Part shown: positions 1 to 11,313 of the stretch, piece by piece
Numbering within the stretch: position 1 is the stretch's first letter
Layout: the number at the start of each line of letters is the position of its first letter
From: Cycas panzhihuaensis
Lineage: Eukaryota > Cycadophyta
NCBI GenBank assembly: GCA_023213395.1
Contig: CM041465.1
Span: forward strand, 24,559,741-24,623,740
Direction: 5' to 3'
DNA length: 64,000 nt
Translations under genes and position numbers: made by a program
The notes under the pieces: model-generated
Told to the model about the DNA's origin: nothing
Database searches by the model: none
Seen by the model: the letters and a program-made list of their open reading frames with translations, nothing else

Positions 1-105
1 TCATATGACACACTATGTGTATATTTATAATACATGATATAATAGTGAGAGTGGGACCCACTTGCATATAGGACAAAACAAATATGCATCACTAATATTC
101 CAACA
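1..105 (-). repeat. 3' LTR of R1, truncated by window start
   Basis: This stretch matches 3582-3686 with about a dozen substitutions and ends in ...CCAACA. Only the last 105 bases on the plus strand are present; the rest lies outside the window. Confidence 0.85.
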
Positions 106-118
106 CTCCCCCTTAATG
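106..118 (-). other. Polypurine tract of R1
   Basis: On the minus strand this reads ATTAAGGGGGAG immediately before the TG of the 3' LTR. That is the position and composition of a plus-strand primer in LTR elements, and it fixes the element as minus strand. Confidence 0.8.
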
Positions 119-377
119 CACATTTGGGTCATTTGCATTTACAATGCCTTGTCCTTGGAAATGTCTTAAAGATGATGTCTTCAACTTGATCCTTATATTC
201 AATCTTGTAGTGATGTATTTGCTATAGAATGGTGTCTTCAACTTGATTTTTGTCTTAAATTCTGTATTGATACCTTTGTTATAGCAACTTTAGCAAGTGC
301 AAATCCTGATTATTCATTGTGGTTATTCTAGTCTAATTTTGATGTAGATACTGTAAGTAAGCATCTTTAAATACAAT

Positions 378-1110
378 TTATTTGTCATCATTATCCTGTA
401 TAAATTCTTGATCACCATGTACAATAGTGATTTCTTTGACCTTTGGAGCAGAATCTTGATCAACTTGCATACTCTTTGAAATTGAATCAATGCTTAAAGA
501 AGGAACATCATTTAGACTTGAATCAATACAAGACTCATCTTCTATAGGACCATCAAATTTATATTCAATTTCCCTTGAAATGATAGTGTCATCTAAATAA
601 GACTTTATTGATTCAACACTCTCAATGTCTTTAGGAGTAGTTATAGTCTTCTCAATACATTCAACCATAGTTTCTTTATATTCAGTAGAAATTTCATCTT
701 AACATATCGTTTCATCAATGTTGATAAAATTCTCTTCATTCATCTTACCTACATCATAACGATCACTAATCTTATTTGCCTTATCAATTATTTGTTATAT
801 CTCTTTAGGAGTTTATTCAAATACATCCCTTAAAAAATCTCAAGCTTCCTTAGCAGTACTTACATGTTGAATCTTAGGAATGACGAAATGATATGTAGAA
901 GGAAGATCATCCTTGTCTAATACAACAAGAATCATGATAAATGATTTTTTTTCTTTCTTCTCAAGTATTTCTTTTTCTTCTTCATCCTTAGGAATAGCAT
1001 ATCCATTAGTAACGAGTTTCTACAAACCTTTAGCCATGAAAAAACATCTCATTTTAATTGTCCAAAAGAAATAGTTTACCCTATTACACTTAGGTATTGG
1101 AAGAAATAAA
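378..1110 (-). pseudogene. Decayed copia Gag of R1
   Basis: Read on the minus strand from about 1110, the frame gives the copia Gag entry motif (NYFFWTIKM), then MAKGL*KLVTNGYA and, further on, the TAKEA*DFL motif. In intact copia Gag proteins (UBN2-type family) both starred sites are tryptophan, so they are TGG codons turned into TAG and TGA. An open stretch of 96 codons, rich in Ser, Asp and Glu, follows to 378. No zinc knuckle is seen. Intact Gag would form the virus-like particle in the cytoplasm. The several in-frame stops make this copy non-functional. Assignment to copia Gag is firm; the exact start is not. Confidence 0.7.
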
Positions 1111-3449
1111 TCCCTTAAGTGATATTTATTTGTTTCATATACATACATGCCACATCTCACCATTTAAATTTCCAAAACACACCACTTCACTTAATTACCC
1201 AAAACACGTGCCAGTATTCACTTCGTTCAATGTTTACTTCCTTTTTGTGCAACTTAAGTATCTCTACCAAATACCTTATCCTCCTTTCCCTATTGTCAAT
1301 GAATTGATATTGATATCTTTAATCCAAAGTTTACCCTTACTCACCTCATATCACCATTAGTTTATCACCCAAAATTCATGCATCAATACCATCATAAACT
1401 CCATGAAATTTTAAATTTAATATCACCCATCTTTAAAAACTTTGCTAGAGACAACGTGAAGCCACATTTGCTAATCCTTCTAACACCACACTACAATGCA
1501 CACCTTTAAAACTATCAACATGCAATTTAAGTCCATAAATCTATGGCTACCTCCATTAAAAAACCTCGATCTCACTCTTATAAATTACACTCCCTTATTA
1601 GGAATATAATGTAACAAAAGCAAGGATGAAATGATGTCTTATTTCACAAACCACCTATGATTCTATGCAGCACACATCTTACTTCAACCTTCAGACAAAT
1701 CGACACCATTATCCTTAATGTAAAGCATTCATCAACTTGCCATTCTTACCAAATCTAAGAGAATAACCATTCTTAAAACCAAAAAATGCTTCCTTCAATA
1801 TGAAATAAGGCTTATGAAAGACTATCTCCAATCACACCTCTTGCATGACTCAATAACTATATGAAACCATTCCTAACTGAGACACTCAAAGATAACCATG
1901 TATGATAGTCACTACAAATCTAAATGAATCTACAATATCCCATCGACCTCTGATCATTTTCACCAAGTAATAATGAATTCATTGTTGCTATGTCAATCCA
2001 ATGAAGATGAAGCCAAGCTCTTTACTAATTAATTAACCCCTGTTTTCTGCTAAGTATGCTCAACATGTATCAAACCCTAACACTGTGGCAATAATCAACC
2101 ATCGAGCACCATATCCTCATGTTACTCGATGGGTATATTCTATTTGAGATCACTTCTACCATGACTTCCCTAGAGCCCAAAGATATTTTAGTACAATGAT
2201 ACAATGAATGTATATATTGATCCAAACTATTTGCATTGATCTGTCAATGGGAATACCACAAGGAGCTAATTTAGCTGCATACTTATTTCATTTTATCCAT
2301 CTATTATGATAACACTAACATTAATAAAATAAATGCCTTAATCCAAGATGAAGACCAATGCTCAAAATGATCCACTTTAAATAGACACTAGGTGCACCAT
2401 TTCAAGTGGGAGCACCTATCTAATAGGCCATGATTGTTTGAGGACTATAGAAGCATATTTGCTCATGCCATCAAAACACTGCACCAAGGCATTAACCACC
2501 CACGCAAATAATGACACCATCACATACAATATAGAAAAGTTTCACACCAAGCACCATTTTCATATCCCTTTAGACACTGTCACTTCTACTGAGCTGTAAG
2601 ATGGGGCAAAGGAAAATTGAAATGTGGATTACATAAGGTATTGTCCAAATGAAGATGGCCAACTTTAGCACCACCGAGTGCACTCAAAAGATGATCCTTT
2701 CCTCTACCATATCCATCCACTTCCCACTTAGGTAGTGATGGGCATCGATCAATGAAAGTAGCCAAAACAAGTGAATCTACCACATTGGCAAACAAATTGA
2801 CAACTCATTCAAGAGCACAAAAAATCCTAGGTTATATAGTGTTATTCATCTTCTTCAGAAATGCCCTACTTATAATCTTCTATAGAGAGCCCTAATACAA
2901 TTTAATCACAACTCCAACCAAAAAATTGGATTACTTAAGGGTAAGTGTAGATGTTAAAACCCTAGACTCCATTAGGTGTATTCTTCATTAATGGTTTCAA
3001 TCTAATCACATGTAGGTATATAATAACAATAATAATCTCCTAGTGGTGCAGGAGTGTGTTCATAATAGAAATTGCAGTTAAACTTTAACACAACCAAATT
3101 AGGGTAGCATCTTTCATTATTCCATGGAAGTTTAAAAAAAAAAATTCTCACTACCTAACTAAAATTTAATAACTAATAGATTAAAGAACCATTCATATAT
3201 CATCAATTTTCTACTTCACAAATTTACACAAGCTATAAATCCATGGCACAAAGTTTCCTTCATAAATTAAGAGAACAATATTACCTGATAAAAATATTTT
3301 GACGACCTTAGGGTTTCAAGCTCTTCAAGAGACACCATAAACTGGCAATAAAATCTATACAGCCACCTCCATATGTATCAAGAAAATGGTGTACCTACAT
3401 ATAGATGAACTTGAAAAAATAACTCGCTCTTAAACATGCAAGAGAACTT
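1111..3449 (-). other. Long non-coding leader of R1
   Basis: About 2.3 kb between the primer site and gag contains only short scattered open frames on both strands and no recognisable domain. Such a long leader is unusual for a copia element whose LTRs are only 225 bases. It could be element sequence or older inserted DNA. Confidence 0.5.
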
Positions 3450-3461
3450 GCTCTGATACCA
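3450..3461 (-). other. Primer-binding site of R1 (initiator tRNA-Met)
   Basis: The minus strand reads TGGTATCAGAGC directly after the 5' LTR. This is the standard plant copia primer site, complementary to the 3' end of initiator tRNA-Met. Confidence 0.9.
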
Positions 3462-3686
3462 TGTTAGAAATCAAACCTGCAATAAGATAGAATTCACAAA
3501 CAGAAACAAACACCTCTAGGATTGAATGATACCCTTAAGGTACCTCAAATTGTATTAATAAAACATCCTTACAACTGATACTTATATGATACACTATGTG
3601 TATATTTATAATACATGATATGATAGTGAAAGTGGAACCCACTTGCATATGGGATAAAAGAAATGTGAATTACTAATATTCTAACA
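3462..3686 (-). repeat. 5' LTR of R1
   Basis: The 225-base repeat starts TGTTAGAAAT and ends ATATTCTAACA, giving short terminal inverted repeats. It is adjacent to the primer site and matches the repeat at the window start. Confidence 0.88.
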
Positions 3687-6411
3687 CATATTGTAGTCTA
3701 CTAAATTGTTAATACTATGTTATTATAATGGTATCTATGATATGTGAATATTATACCAGTACATGCATGTATATATTGTAGATGCAGTTATTAATATATA
3801 TAAAGTATTGCATCGAGCATACTGTGATCACCCAACCTACTACATAAATGCAATTTAATAGTTGATGTATATGTTACTATCATCGTAATGATATATTCAT
3901 AGTTATTCATCTAGTATATACATGTTGTTCATCATTTATTTTTGTAGCTACATAATGATTAATTCAAAGTTGCCCTGTCATTTATTTTTGTGTGATGATC
4001 TATGTATATATAGATCTACATCACCCTTATCATTAATATATTTTCATTGCTAATATCTTAATATTTTGATATATCACCGATTTTGATATATTTGCAGCCG
4101 TGTGATATAGATTTTCATGTCACCATTTTTTATATTATCACTGCCATAGACTTTGGTAAAATATATCGATATGTTTCGATATTGATAAAGTCACTCTTAT
4201 TATATAATAAGTCACCCATTCATAATATCACTTTGATATATTCGATACCTTTTAAAGCCACCTATGTCTATGATTTGATATGTTTTGATATATCATATAT
4301 CTTATAAGTTATCATATTAAAGTGATTGTTATGGAGATCTTCATTAATATGTTTTAATATGGAGTTTTTTTAAGGCGTTTAGGCATCTGTGGTATATAGT
4401 CTTTTCTTCATTGCATTTTTTCATCATTAAGGAGACCAATTTCAATGGTGATGTATGCATGGGTTGGATGGAAATATGAGATGTGCTTGAGAGGCATGTT
4501 GGTGATATGGTGAATAGTCTTTACTACATATGTTTACATGATAAGGTTTAATGGGCAAAGTTAGTGATGTTTGAGGCTCTCTTATATGTGTTGTATATGA
4601 GAGAGTAAGATGGGTGTTATGAGGTGATGTTATGGTGACTTTCTTTGTGGTGAAGAGAGTGCATCAAGCACACTTCTTTATGGGAAAGAGTAGGTGACTC
4701 GAGGCATGTTTGTTGGGCGAGATGTTGGTGATAAGTTACCTCTTTGAATGTGCTTTACATAAGAGAGGATTGAGGGTGATTATGAGGGTGAGATTGGGTG
4801 ATACATAGGCAAAGAAGGGCATGAGATACCTTAGCTATATTTAATATAAACTCTATTACTATTGTTAGTATGGTATAGATCATTGCATAAGTTCATGTTT
4901 ATCTGTTTTATTCAGTAAAATGAGTATGTTCTATTTAGAGTTATATTCAAGTTCGATTACATCAAATGTATATGAGGTGACATGAGGTTCAGAATTTAAT
5001 TTTATGAGTGGTTATCAGTTGATGATGGACCGTTATACTTTTCTAGTTGGAATGATGATAGCATGAAGGTTTATGGCTTGGTTTGATGCTAGTTCAACAT
5101 GGGTGCATATCTAAACAAGTCTGATGTGGAACCGAGATAGTGTGATTGATGAAAGTTAAAGTATGAATGGAAAGGTTTAAGATGAGATGCCTTAAAATTA
5201 GTGATGCCTTTATCATAGTATGTATAATTGGCCTATAATGTTGCATTATAGGTAAGTATAATGATGTAGATGAGGAGGTTTGATACATGTTTTGGTTGCC
5301 CTCCCATGTTTTGATGGTAGAAGCTATAGCAGATAGGTATTAGGTACCCTTGTTGTGATTGTTTATGGAATGTTTTCATCTCATGTGTTATATTTGGACC
5401 AAGTTAAAAGCATTCCATTTATTCCTTTAGTGTATTGGAGTATACACATCTTAGATAAAGATCATAATAGTAGGATTGCAAGAGTTTAAAGCCTATGGGT
5501 TGTTTAGCTTACAAACAATGTGATCTATAGGGGGAATGCATTATGATCAGTCTAGATATTAATTCAAGAGTTGTTGATATCATGTTGAGTGTCATTTAGT
5601 TACAGGTTTTATCCTTCATTACTTCACTTTTCTAAGTCATTGTTTAGTAGATGTGGAGGTTTATTTGCGTAACATTATACTTGAGTCAAAAGCAAGACTT
5701 AGTGAGGATTGATGATGAGGAGCTATTAGATGAAGAGATATGGATTACAACCCCATATTCCATTAACATTTGAAGACCTATAGGATTATTGAAGATCATG
5801 GATCAACATTCCAATCAAAGCTTATGATAGGTACCAATATTCTAGTGAGTATAAATTCATAATGGAGAGTTGTATTAAAGTAAGAACTTAGTTAGTTTGT
5901 AAGTTGGTAAGCTTGTTACATAGGATTTCTAATAGGAAGAAGGATTAATGTATGAAGAGATAATTTACACAAGTATCTACATTACTTTTGGTCCATTTGA
6001 TCCTTGCTTCAACATCTTTAGATAGTTGGGTATCATATCAATATTCCTTAAGAAAGACATAAAGAGGAGATTCATATGCCTCAAGTGTCTTGACCTCTTA
6101 GTTTAGTCAAAGGAATATGGATGAGTTGTATGGACAAAGTGTCAGGTGTAAAGAGAGTTGTATGGTTTCTTGGAGTGTTTCCAAATAATTGAGTACATAC
6201 AAGGTATAATATGATTATATTTAAGCGAAGATCAGTTTAGGGAAGATATTTGTTAAAGATTATCCAAGTTATGATCGACTTATGGACATATTCACCAAGC
6301 TCAAATTGAAGATTGCTACATCGATGTTCATGTATAATGGGTTGGGTAAGGTTATCCTTGAGAGGGGATCTATGCCTAAGGATAATCATTCTTACCCCAT
6401 ATTTACATTAA
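3687..6411. other. AT-rich DNA with no recognised gene
   Basis: I see no domain in any frame. From about 4050 to 4320 the sequence is dominated by degenerate repeats of a TTTGATATAT-like word. From 4440 to 4840 the plus strand is unusually rich in G and T. Neither pattern resolves into a known element. Confidence 0.5.
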
Positions 6412-6665
6412 GAGGGGATGCTAGAATATGTGTACATACTGACTAATATAAAGTGGGCCTATTTTTGTGCCTAATTATATGGAGAATATTCTTAAATGTA
6501 GTGAGTTGATGGATGTAAAAATATAATTATATTTGGCACTTGAGATCTATAAATACGGATCAAAGTCTAGCCTTATGTAACATCATTTTTTCAATATGTG
6601 ATTAATATTATTTGTGGGGTTTCACTCATAAGGATTTCCCATGATAATCTGGTGTCCTATGCAAT
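6412..6665 (+). repeat. Possible LTR fragment
   Basis: An AAGAGGGGA polypurine-like tract is followed by TGCTAGAATATG. Some 150 bases later there is a TATAAATAC box and then a T-rich tail. This is the layout of a 3' LTR, but no partner copy or unambiguous upstream pol was found in the window, so the call is weak. Confidence 0.25.
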
Positions 6666-8089
6666 CTATTTTTGCTTGATATCTGCCTAATGTGAAAGAT
6701 CCAATCGACCTTATTTACTTCATTTGTGTTTCCCAATATTAGTCCATCCACAACAATCTTCTCTTATATACTAAAACCACATATTCATACACCCCCACTC
6801 AACTTTCATTCCTTGGATTTTATCAAAATATCATTCTTCCCCTCTTGGTGGCCATTCTAGTTTCAATAAAACTTATCATAGGATATGATCTGACTTATTT
6901 TAGCTAGAAATAAAATCCACCATCCTTACCTTTTATCTTTAAGTGTGACACATGCTAATATAACAAAGCTAACATAAAACCCTAACCAAATCGCCTTTAA
7001 CCTTTTCACATCCCCTAAGTTAAATTGTAAGATATTGCCATAGACTTTATAATGGTCCTATCATTATCTATCGGGTGTGACTTTATTCTAGTAGTCATAG
7101 ATAGGTTGAAAAAATATGCCTACTTCCTACATATATACATAACATGTAAGTCACTTTGAATCACTCACATTTACCTCCAAATAATATTCTGCTTGCATGG
7201 TTTCCCATCCACTACTGTATGTGACTGAGATCCTAAATTCACTAGGTCCATCTAGTAGGAGTTATTTTATGCCTCAAGAACATCATTAAATATGAGCTCA
7301 ATATACCATCCATAGACCAATGGTCAATCAAAAGTCCTTAACAAAACTCTAGAGGCTTGCTTATACTACTTTATATTTGACCACCAGTTTAAATAGATAG
7401 CATGGCTAGTCGTAGCTGAGTATTGGTATAACTCCTCACATCATTTAGCTATTAGAATGTCCCTATTTTTGGATCTCTATGGATATCCATCATATTCCTA
7501 TCACACCTTGGTTGCCAACCTCTACATGGCAACAATACAACAAAAATTATAATACATGAATCAAATTCACCATGCCCTTAAATAAAACCTATCCATGGCT
7601 TAGAATCAAAGAAAATAATTAGTAGACCACCCTTTATTGTAGTCACTCCTTCAACATTGGTGATCTTGTATTCCTTTATCTATAACCTTATTAGCAACAA
7701 TCTCTTTACCACCATAAGAATCACAAACTTAGCCCTTGATATTATAGCCACTACAAAGTTTTTAAATATATTGGTGAAGTTCTATACACCCTTGACCTTC
7801 CCCCTACCACTAACATCCATAATATTTTTGACATTTCTTGTCTTTGAAAGTGTCTAAGAAAAACCCATGTCCCTTAAAAAACCCTATCAATTTTGGATGA
7901 AGAGTAATCCCTGATTATACCTCTAAAACATATACTGGCTAGTAGATAATGTCATTTCTAAAATTTGTTAATTTTAAAATATTTAATATAATGGGTAGAA
8001 TACACCTCCAATGAAGTAACTTAGAAATTTAATGATTTTATTAAGAAACACTCACACCTTAAATTCCTTAAGGACTTAACATCATAGGG
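6666..8089. other. AT-rich DNA with no recognised gene
   Basis: Only short open frames are present (the longest about 66 codons, hydrophobic, at 7657-7857), and none resembles a domain I know. It is probably old degraded repeat DNA. Confidence 0.45.
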
Positions 8090-8335
8090 GAGAGGATTTG
8101 TTATATAACTCATCTCACTAAGTTATATAAACTACTAATATGCAGAGAGCTACCATAAGGTTAAGTGATAAGGTTAGTTATGAAACTTGGTATGTAGGTT
8201 GATAAGATATCCAATGGTATGCAAAGCCACTATATTATCTAATAGAGTGTAAGGTCAACTGGGTCATCAATAGGATTGTGCAGGAAAGATCATTTTTTAT
8301 CTATATAAGGGTTGTGGATTGTAAAAGACGGTTAG
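8090..8335 (+). repeat. Possible LTR fragment with TATA box
   Basis: A purine run (AGGGGAGAGGA) precedes TGTTATATAACTC, and a CTATATAAGG box lies about 200 bases further. This resembles the polypurine tract and U3 of a copia LTR on the plus strand. It ends where the minus-strand copia integrase relic begins. No second copy was found. Confidence 0.25.
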
Positions 8336-8429
8336 TTTGATATTACTTCTGAAAGAGATTATACTTGGGTATTTTCATTTAGTGATTAATTACTACTCTT
8401 ATAATTTAGGAGACTCTTTTAATAATCTA

Positions 8430-9330
8430 CTTATTTTTGTTGATTTGATTAAAGTAGTTGTGAATTACTATTCTTCTATTATACCAAGGAGCACCTATAA
8501 GAATAATTGTCCTATGATAGTATCTAGTAACCTATAAGCTTTACTTTCTTTATTGTACCTAATGAAGATAAATTTTAAGCTTTTAGGGTCTATATTTTTT
8601 TGTTTTTCCTTTAGAACATATCCCTAAGTAATGCTTCCAAAGACTTTTAGATGTTTTACAAATGGTTTATGACCAAACCACTTTTATTCGAATGTAATAT
8701 TTTACAATGCTTTGGTTGGAAATCTATTTAGCAAATAATTAGAGCAAGCAATTACTTTAGCCCATAATTTTAAATCAAAACCTTTTGCATATAATATGCA
8801 TGAAGTTATTTCAACCAAAGTATGGTTCTTGTGTTTAATAACACTATTTTATTAGGGAGTGTAAGTAACAAAATATTAAAATCTTATTCCATTCTTTTTA
8901 TAGAAAGAAGTAAATTCATTGCTTGAATATTCATTTACATTATATGATCTAAAGATTTTAATTTTATAGTTAGACTAATTTTTTACTAAAGTTTTAAATT
9001 CAACAAGGATATCAGAAACCTAACTTTGATTCTTTAATGTATAAACCCAACACTTTCTAGAGAAATCATCGATAGAGGTTACAAAGTATTTACTTCTAGA
9101 ATATGATGGTACTTGGAAAGGATCACAGATATCTAAATGGATAAGTTCAAGTAGAGATTTTGCTCAAAATGTAGTTTGATAAGAGAAGTGGTCCATATGT
9201 TATTTGTCTTTTATATAGGCTTCACAATTATAATAAATCATAGATAAGGGAGGGAGACCATGAACCATATCATGTAGGTTTAAGTAACATAGTTTGCCAT
9301 AACTTATATAGCTAAATTATACATGCTATA
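8430..9330 (-). pseudogene. Decayed copia integrase of R2
   Basis: The minus strand contains, in order, a GAG-pre-integrase remnant ending near a LWHxR-like motif and MVHGLP-like residues, then the integrase core. The core includes IHLDICDPFQ with the first catalytic aspartate, YFVTSIDDFSRKCWVYTLK, an altered second-aspartate site (SYNVNEYSSNEF, where intact copies read SDNGGEY) and a damaged third site. The tail has SNYLLNRFPTKAL, WFGHKPFVKHLKVFGS and AYRLLD. The catalytic aspartate changed to tyrosine plus several stops show it is dead. The family call is secure because motif order and spacing match the copia integrase. Confidence 0.8.
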
Positions 9331-9639
9331 ATTTACTAGTGGGATTAGAGTTAGCTATGAATGTAGTGAAGAATTTAAATTTGAAATTATTCAATTTTGT
9401 TAAACTATAAAGTCTTATTTTATGGTTAGTAAGTCTAGAGTTAGCTATGTTTAGATTTATTAAATGGTTATTTAATAACAGACTTATCTTTCTAGAATTC
9501 AACTATAAGGTCTTTCTAGCAAATTTAATATATAGATAATAGATTAGGTAATAACCTAGGAACATAAAAGACATCACTGATAGAACTATCCTTTAAAGTT
9601 ACCTCACATGTTCCTTTAACTTTTAACTAGGAACCACTT

Positions 9640-10774
9640 TCAAAAGAGATTTCCTATTTAGACTTAGAACTGGGTTGATAATTAGATGAGTATTCTTGGT
9701 ATATTATCATATAGTGGAAAGTACTAGAATCTAAAATCTATAAAGGTGGTTGGGTAGTAGGAGTAAAAATGGCAGAAGTAGTAGTAGTTAGAGAATTGTG
9801 GGATTATGATTAGATCTCTTTTAAAGTTTTCCATACTTTAGATGCTATTATATTCCTATAAACATCTATTATATACCCCTTTTTATAATAGTAGACACAA
9901 TTGATATTTTGATTATAATTAGGTTTAGAATTATTCTTTGTTTAGAATAAGTGACTTTTAATTTTTTTATGATCTTAAATATTTAGAATTTTGATTATAA
10001 TTATTATGTGAAGTAGAGCCTCTATGAGGTTTTTAAGATTTAGGATAATTGTTATGATTACTTTGTTGATTATTTTGGTTTTTAGGTTTCTTTTATGGTT
10101 TTATTTTAGAAAAAAGAGTGTGAAAAGGATTTTAAATTTTTCCTATTTGAATTAACATAGTCTGGTATTTAACTAGTTTGTTTGTTAGTAGATTAAATGA
10201 AATGGGAGAGTGCCCACACTATTGTCTAGTAATCTTATATTGATTGAGACTTTTTAGAAGTTTGTTAATGGTAAGATGGATAAGTGTGTCATCATCTTTT
10301 ATATGTGTTATGGTTATGGTTTTATCACCCTCTTTAACTACTGATTTAATACAATTTCCTAGATCTATATCTATGAGTTAAAGGTTGGATAAGAACTCTT
10401 AAATTCTAGAAAATTATTTATATTTTAAATCATACATCTTTTATTTAAAGATGGTGACTTTAATTGCATCTACCTTATTATACTTTGCTTTTAGTTTCAC
10501 CCAAATAATGGCAAGTTCATCTGTATCATTAAACTACCTATATATATTTGGTGAGAGAGAGGCTAAGATGGTGCTTAGGGATCCATCATAATTTATTAAA
10601 GAGACCATATAGGCATGTGATTTAGTATCAATAGGTTTTGAAAACTCTCAAATCATGTACCTCTAAAGATTTTATTATTTAAGTTGATTAGATACTTTGA
10701 CTTTCCAGTCAGCATAATTTGCATTAGTCAAAACTAGAATTTAAATGGAGGAGATTGTCTTAGGCATAATAACC
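9640..10774 (-). pseudogene. Decayed copia Gag and protease of R2
   Basis: From an ATG at 10774 the minus strand reads MVIMPKTISS and then LTNANYADWKVKV, the UBN2-type copia Gag entry. Further Gag sequence follows, including LAIIWVKLKAKYN. A zinc-knuckle remnant (CVYYYKKG, with the second cysteine lost) lies near 9845-9915. A protease remnant (ILDSSTFHYM, intact form ILDSGASHHM) lies near 9710-9745. The glycine of the protease active site is lost and stops interrupt all parts. It runs directly into the integrase relic. Confidence 0.72.
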
Positions 10775-11313
10775 ATTTTGCAAAGGAAATCCTACGATAG
10801 AGAGATCCTCTTTGATAATGGAAAAAATAAAAAGAAAAGATAAGGTATATATAAAAAAATAAACTTATAAATTAAAATAATTAAGCCACAAACATAAGGT
10901 ATGAGTTTTATTACAACAATTCCATTTCCAAATTAAGGTATAATAGCATTAATTTAATGAAAATAAAGATACATTTAATTTGTAAATAGATTATATAATT
11001 TATAAAAAATAAGGAGTTAACTCTTTTAAACACTATTAATTGATTGTAATTATTTTAAAAATTATGTTTATAAGCATATATATTAATCATTAAATCAAAT
11101 TTAAAATAAAATTATATAAATTACAAGCTTGTTCACAATAAATAGTATTAAAAATAATGATTAAATAGTGATAAATTTAAATGAATTTATTAGAAGAAAG
11201 AATATTAAAATAATGTTATTAATTCACAAATTTAATATATAACTAATAACATATTAAATTAAATTTAAAATGTTAAGAAATTATACATAAATTTGATAAA
11301 TTAGATTACGTAT
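10775..11313. other. Very AT-rich leader of R2, left side of Tat-A insertion
   Basis: About 540 bases of A/T-dominated sequence lie between the R2 gag start and the Tat-A LTR, with no gene. The last five bases (CGTAT, 11309-11313) are the left copy of a possible degenerate target duplication of Tat-A. Confidence 0.55.

Larger units (their letters stand above)
1..3686 (-). mobile_element. Copia-type LTR element R1, gag only (TR-GAG-like)
   Basis: Two related LTRs bracket this block, the left one cut by the window edge. On the minus strand the order is 5' LTR (right), a primer site matching initiator tRNA-Met, a long non-coding leader, a decayed copia gag, a polypurine tract and the 3' LTR. 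No protease, integrase or reverse transcriptase trace is visible between gag and the polypurine tract. The unit therefore looks non-autonomous, like the published TR-GAG class (terminal repeats plus GAG). The LTR portions that can be compared differ at roughly one base in eight, so it is old. Confidence 0.8.
8340..11308 (-). mobile_element. Copia relic R2: gag, protease, integrase
   Basis: On the minus strand a decayed copia polyprotein can be followed from Gag (10774) through a zinc knuckle and protease to the end of integrase (about 8430). Reverse transcriptase and the 3' LTR should follow below 8340 but are missing. To the right the element runs into AT-rich leader and is then cut by Tat-A at 11313. 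Its leader, primer site and 5' LTR are probably the sequences at 42168-43640. Stops and frameshifts are numerous. Confidence 0.7.

Noticed and set aside
3450-3461. tRNA gene fragments at TGGTATCAGAGC sites
   Set aside because: They are retrotransposon primer-binding sites: single-arm matches directly beside LTR ends, with no cloverleaf around them.
6285-6320. Translated DIFTKL resembling the copia RNase H end motif
   Set aside because: No other RNase H or RT motif precedes it in any frame, so one short match is not enough.
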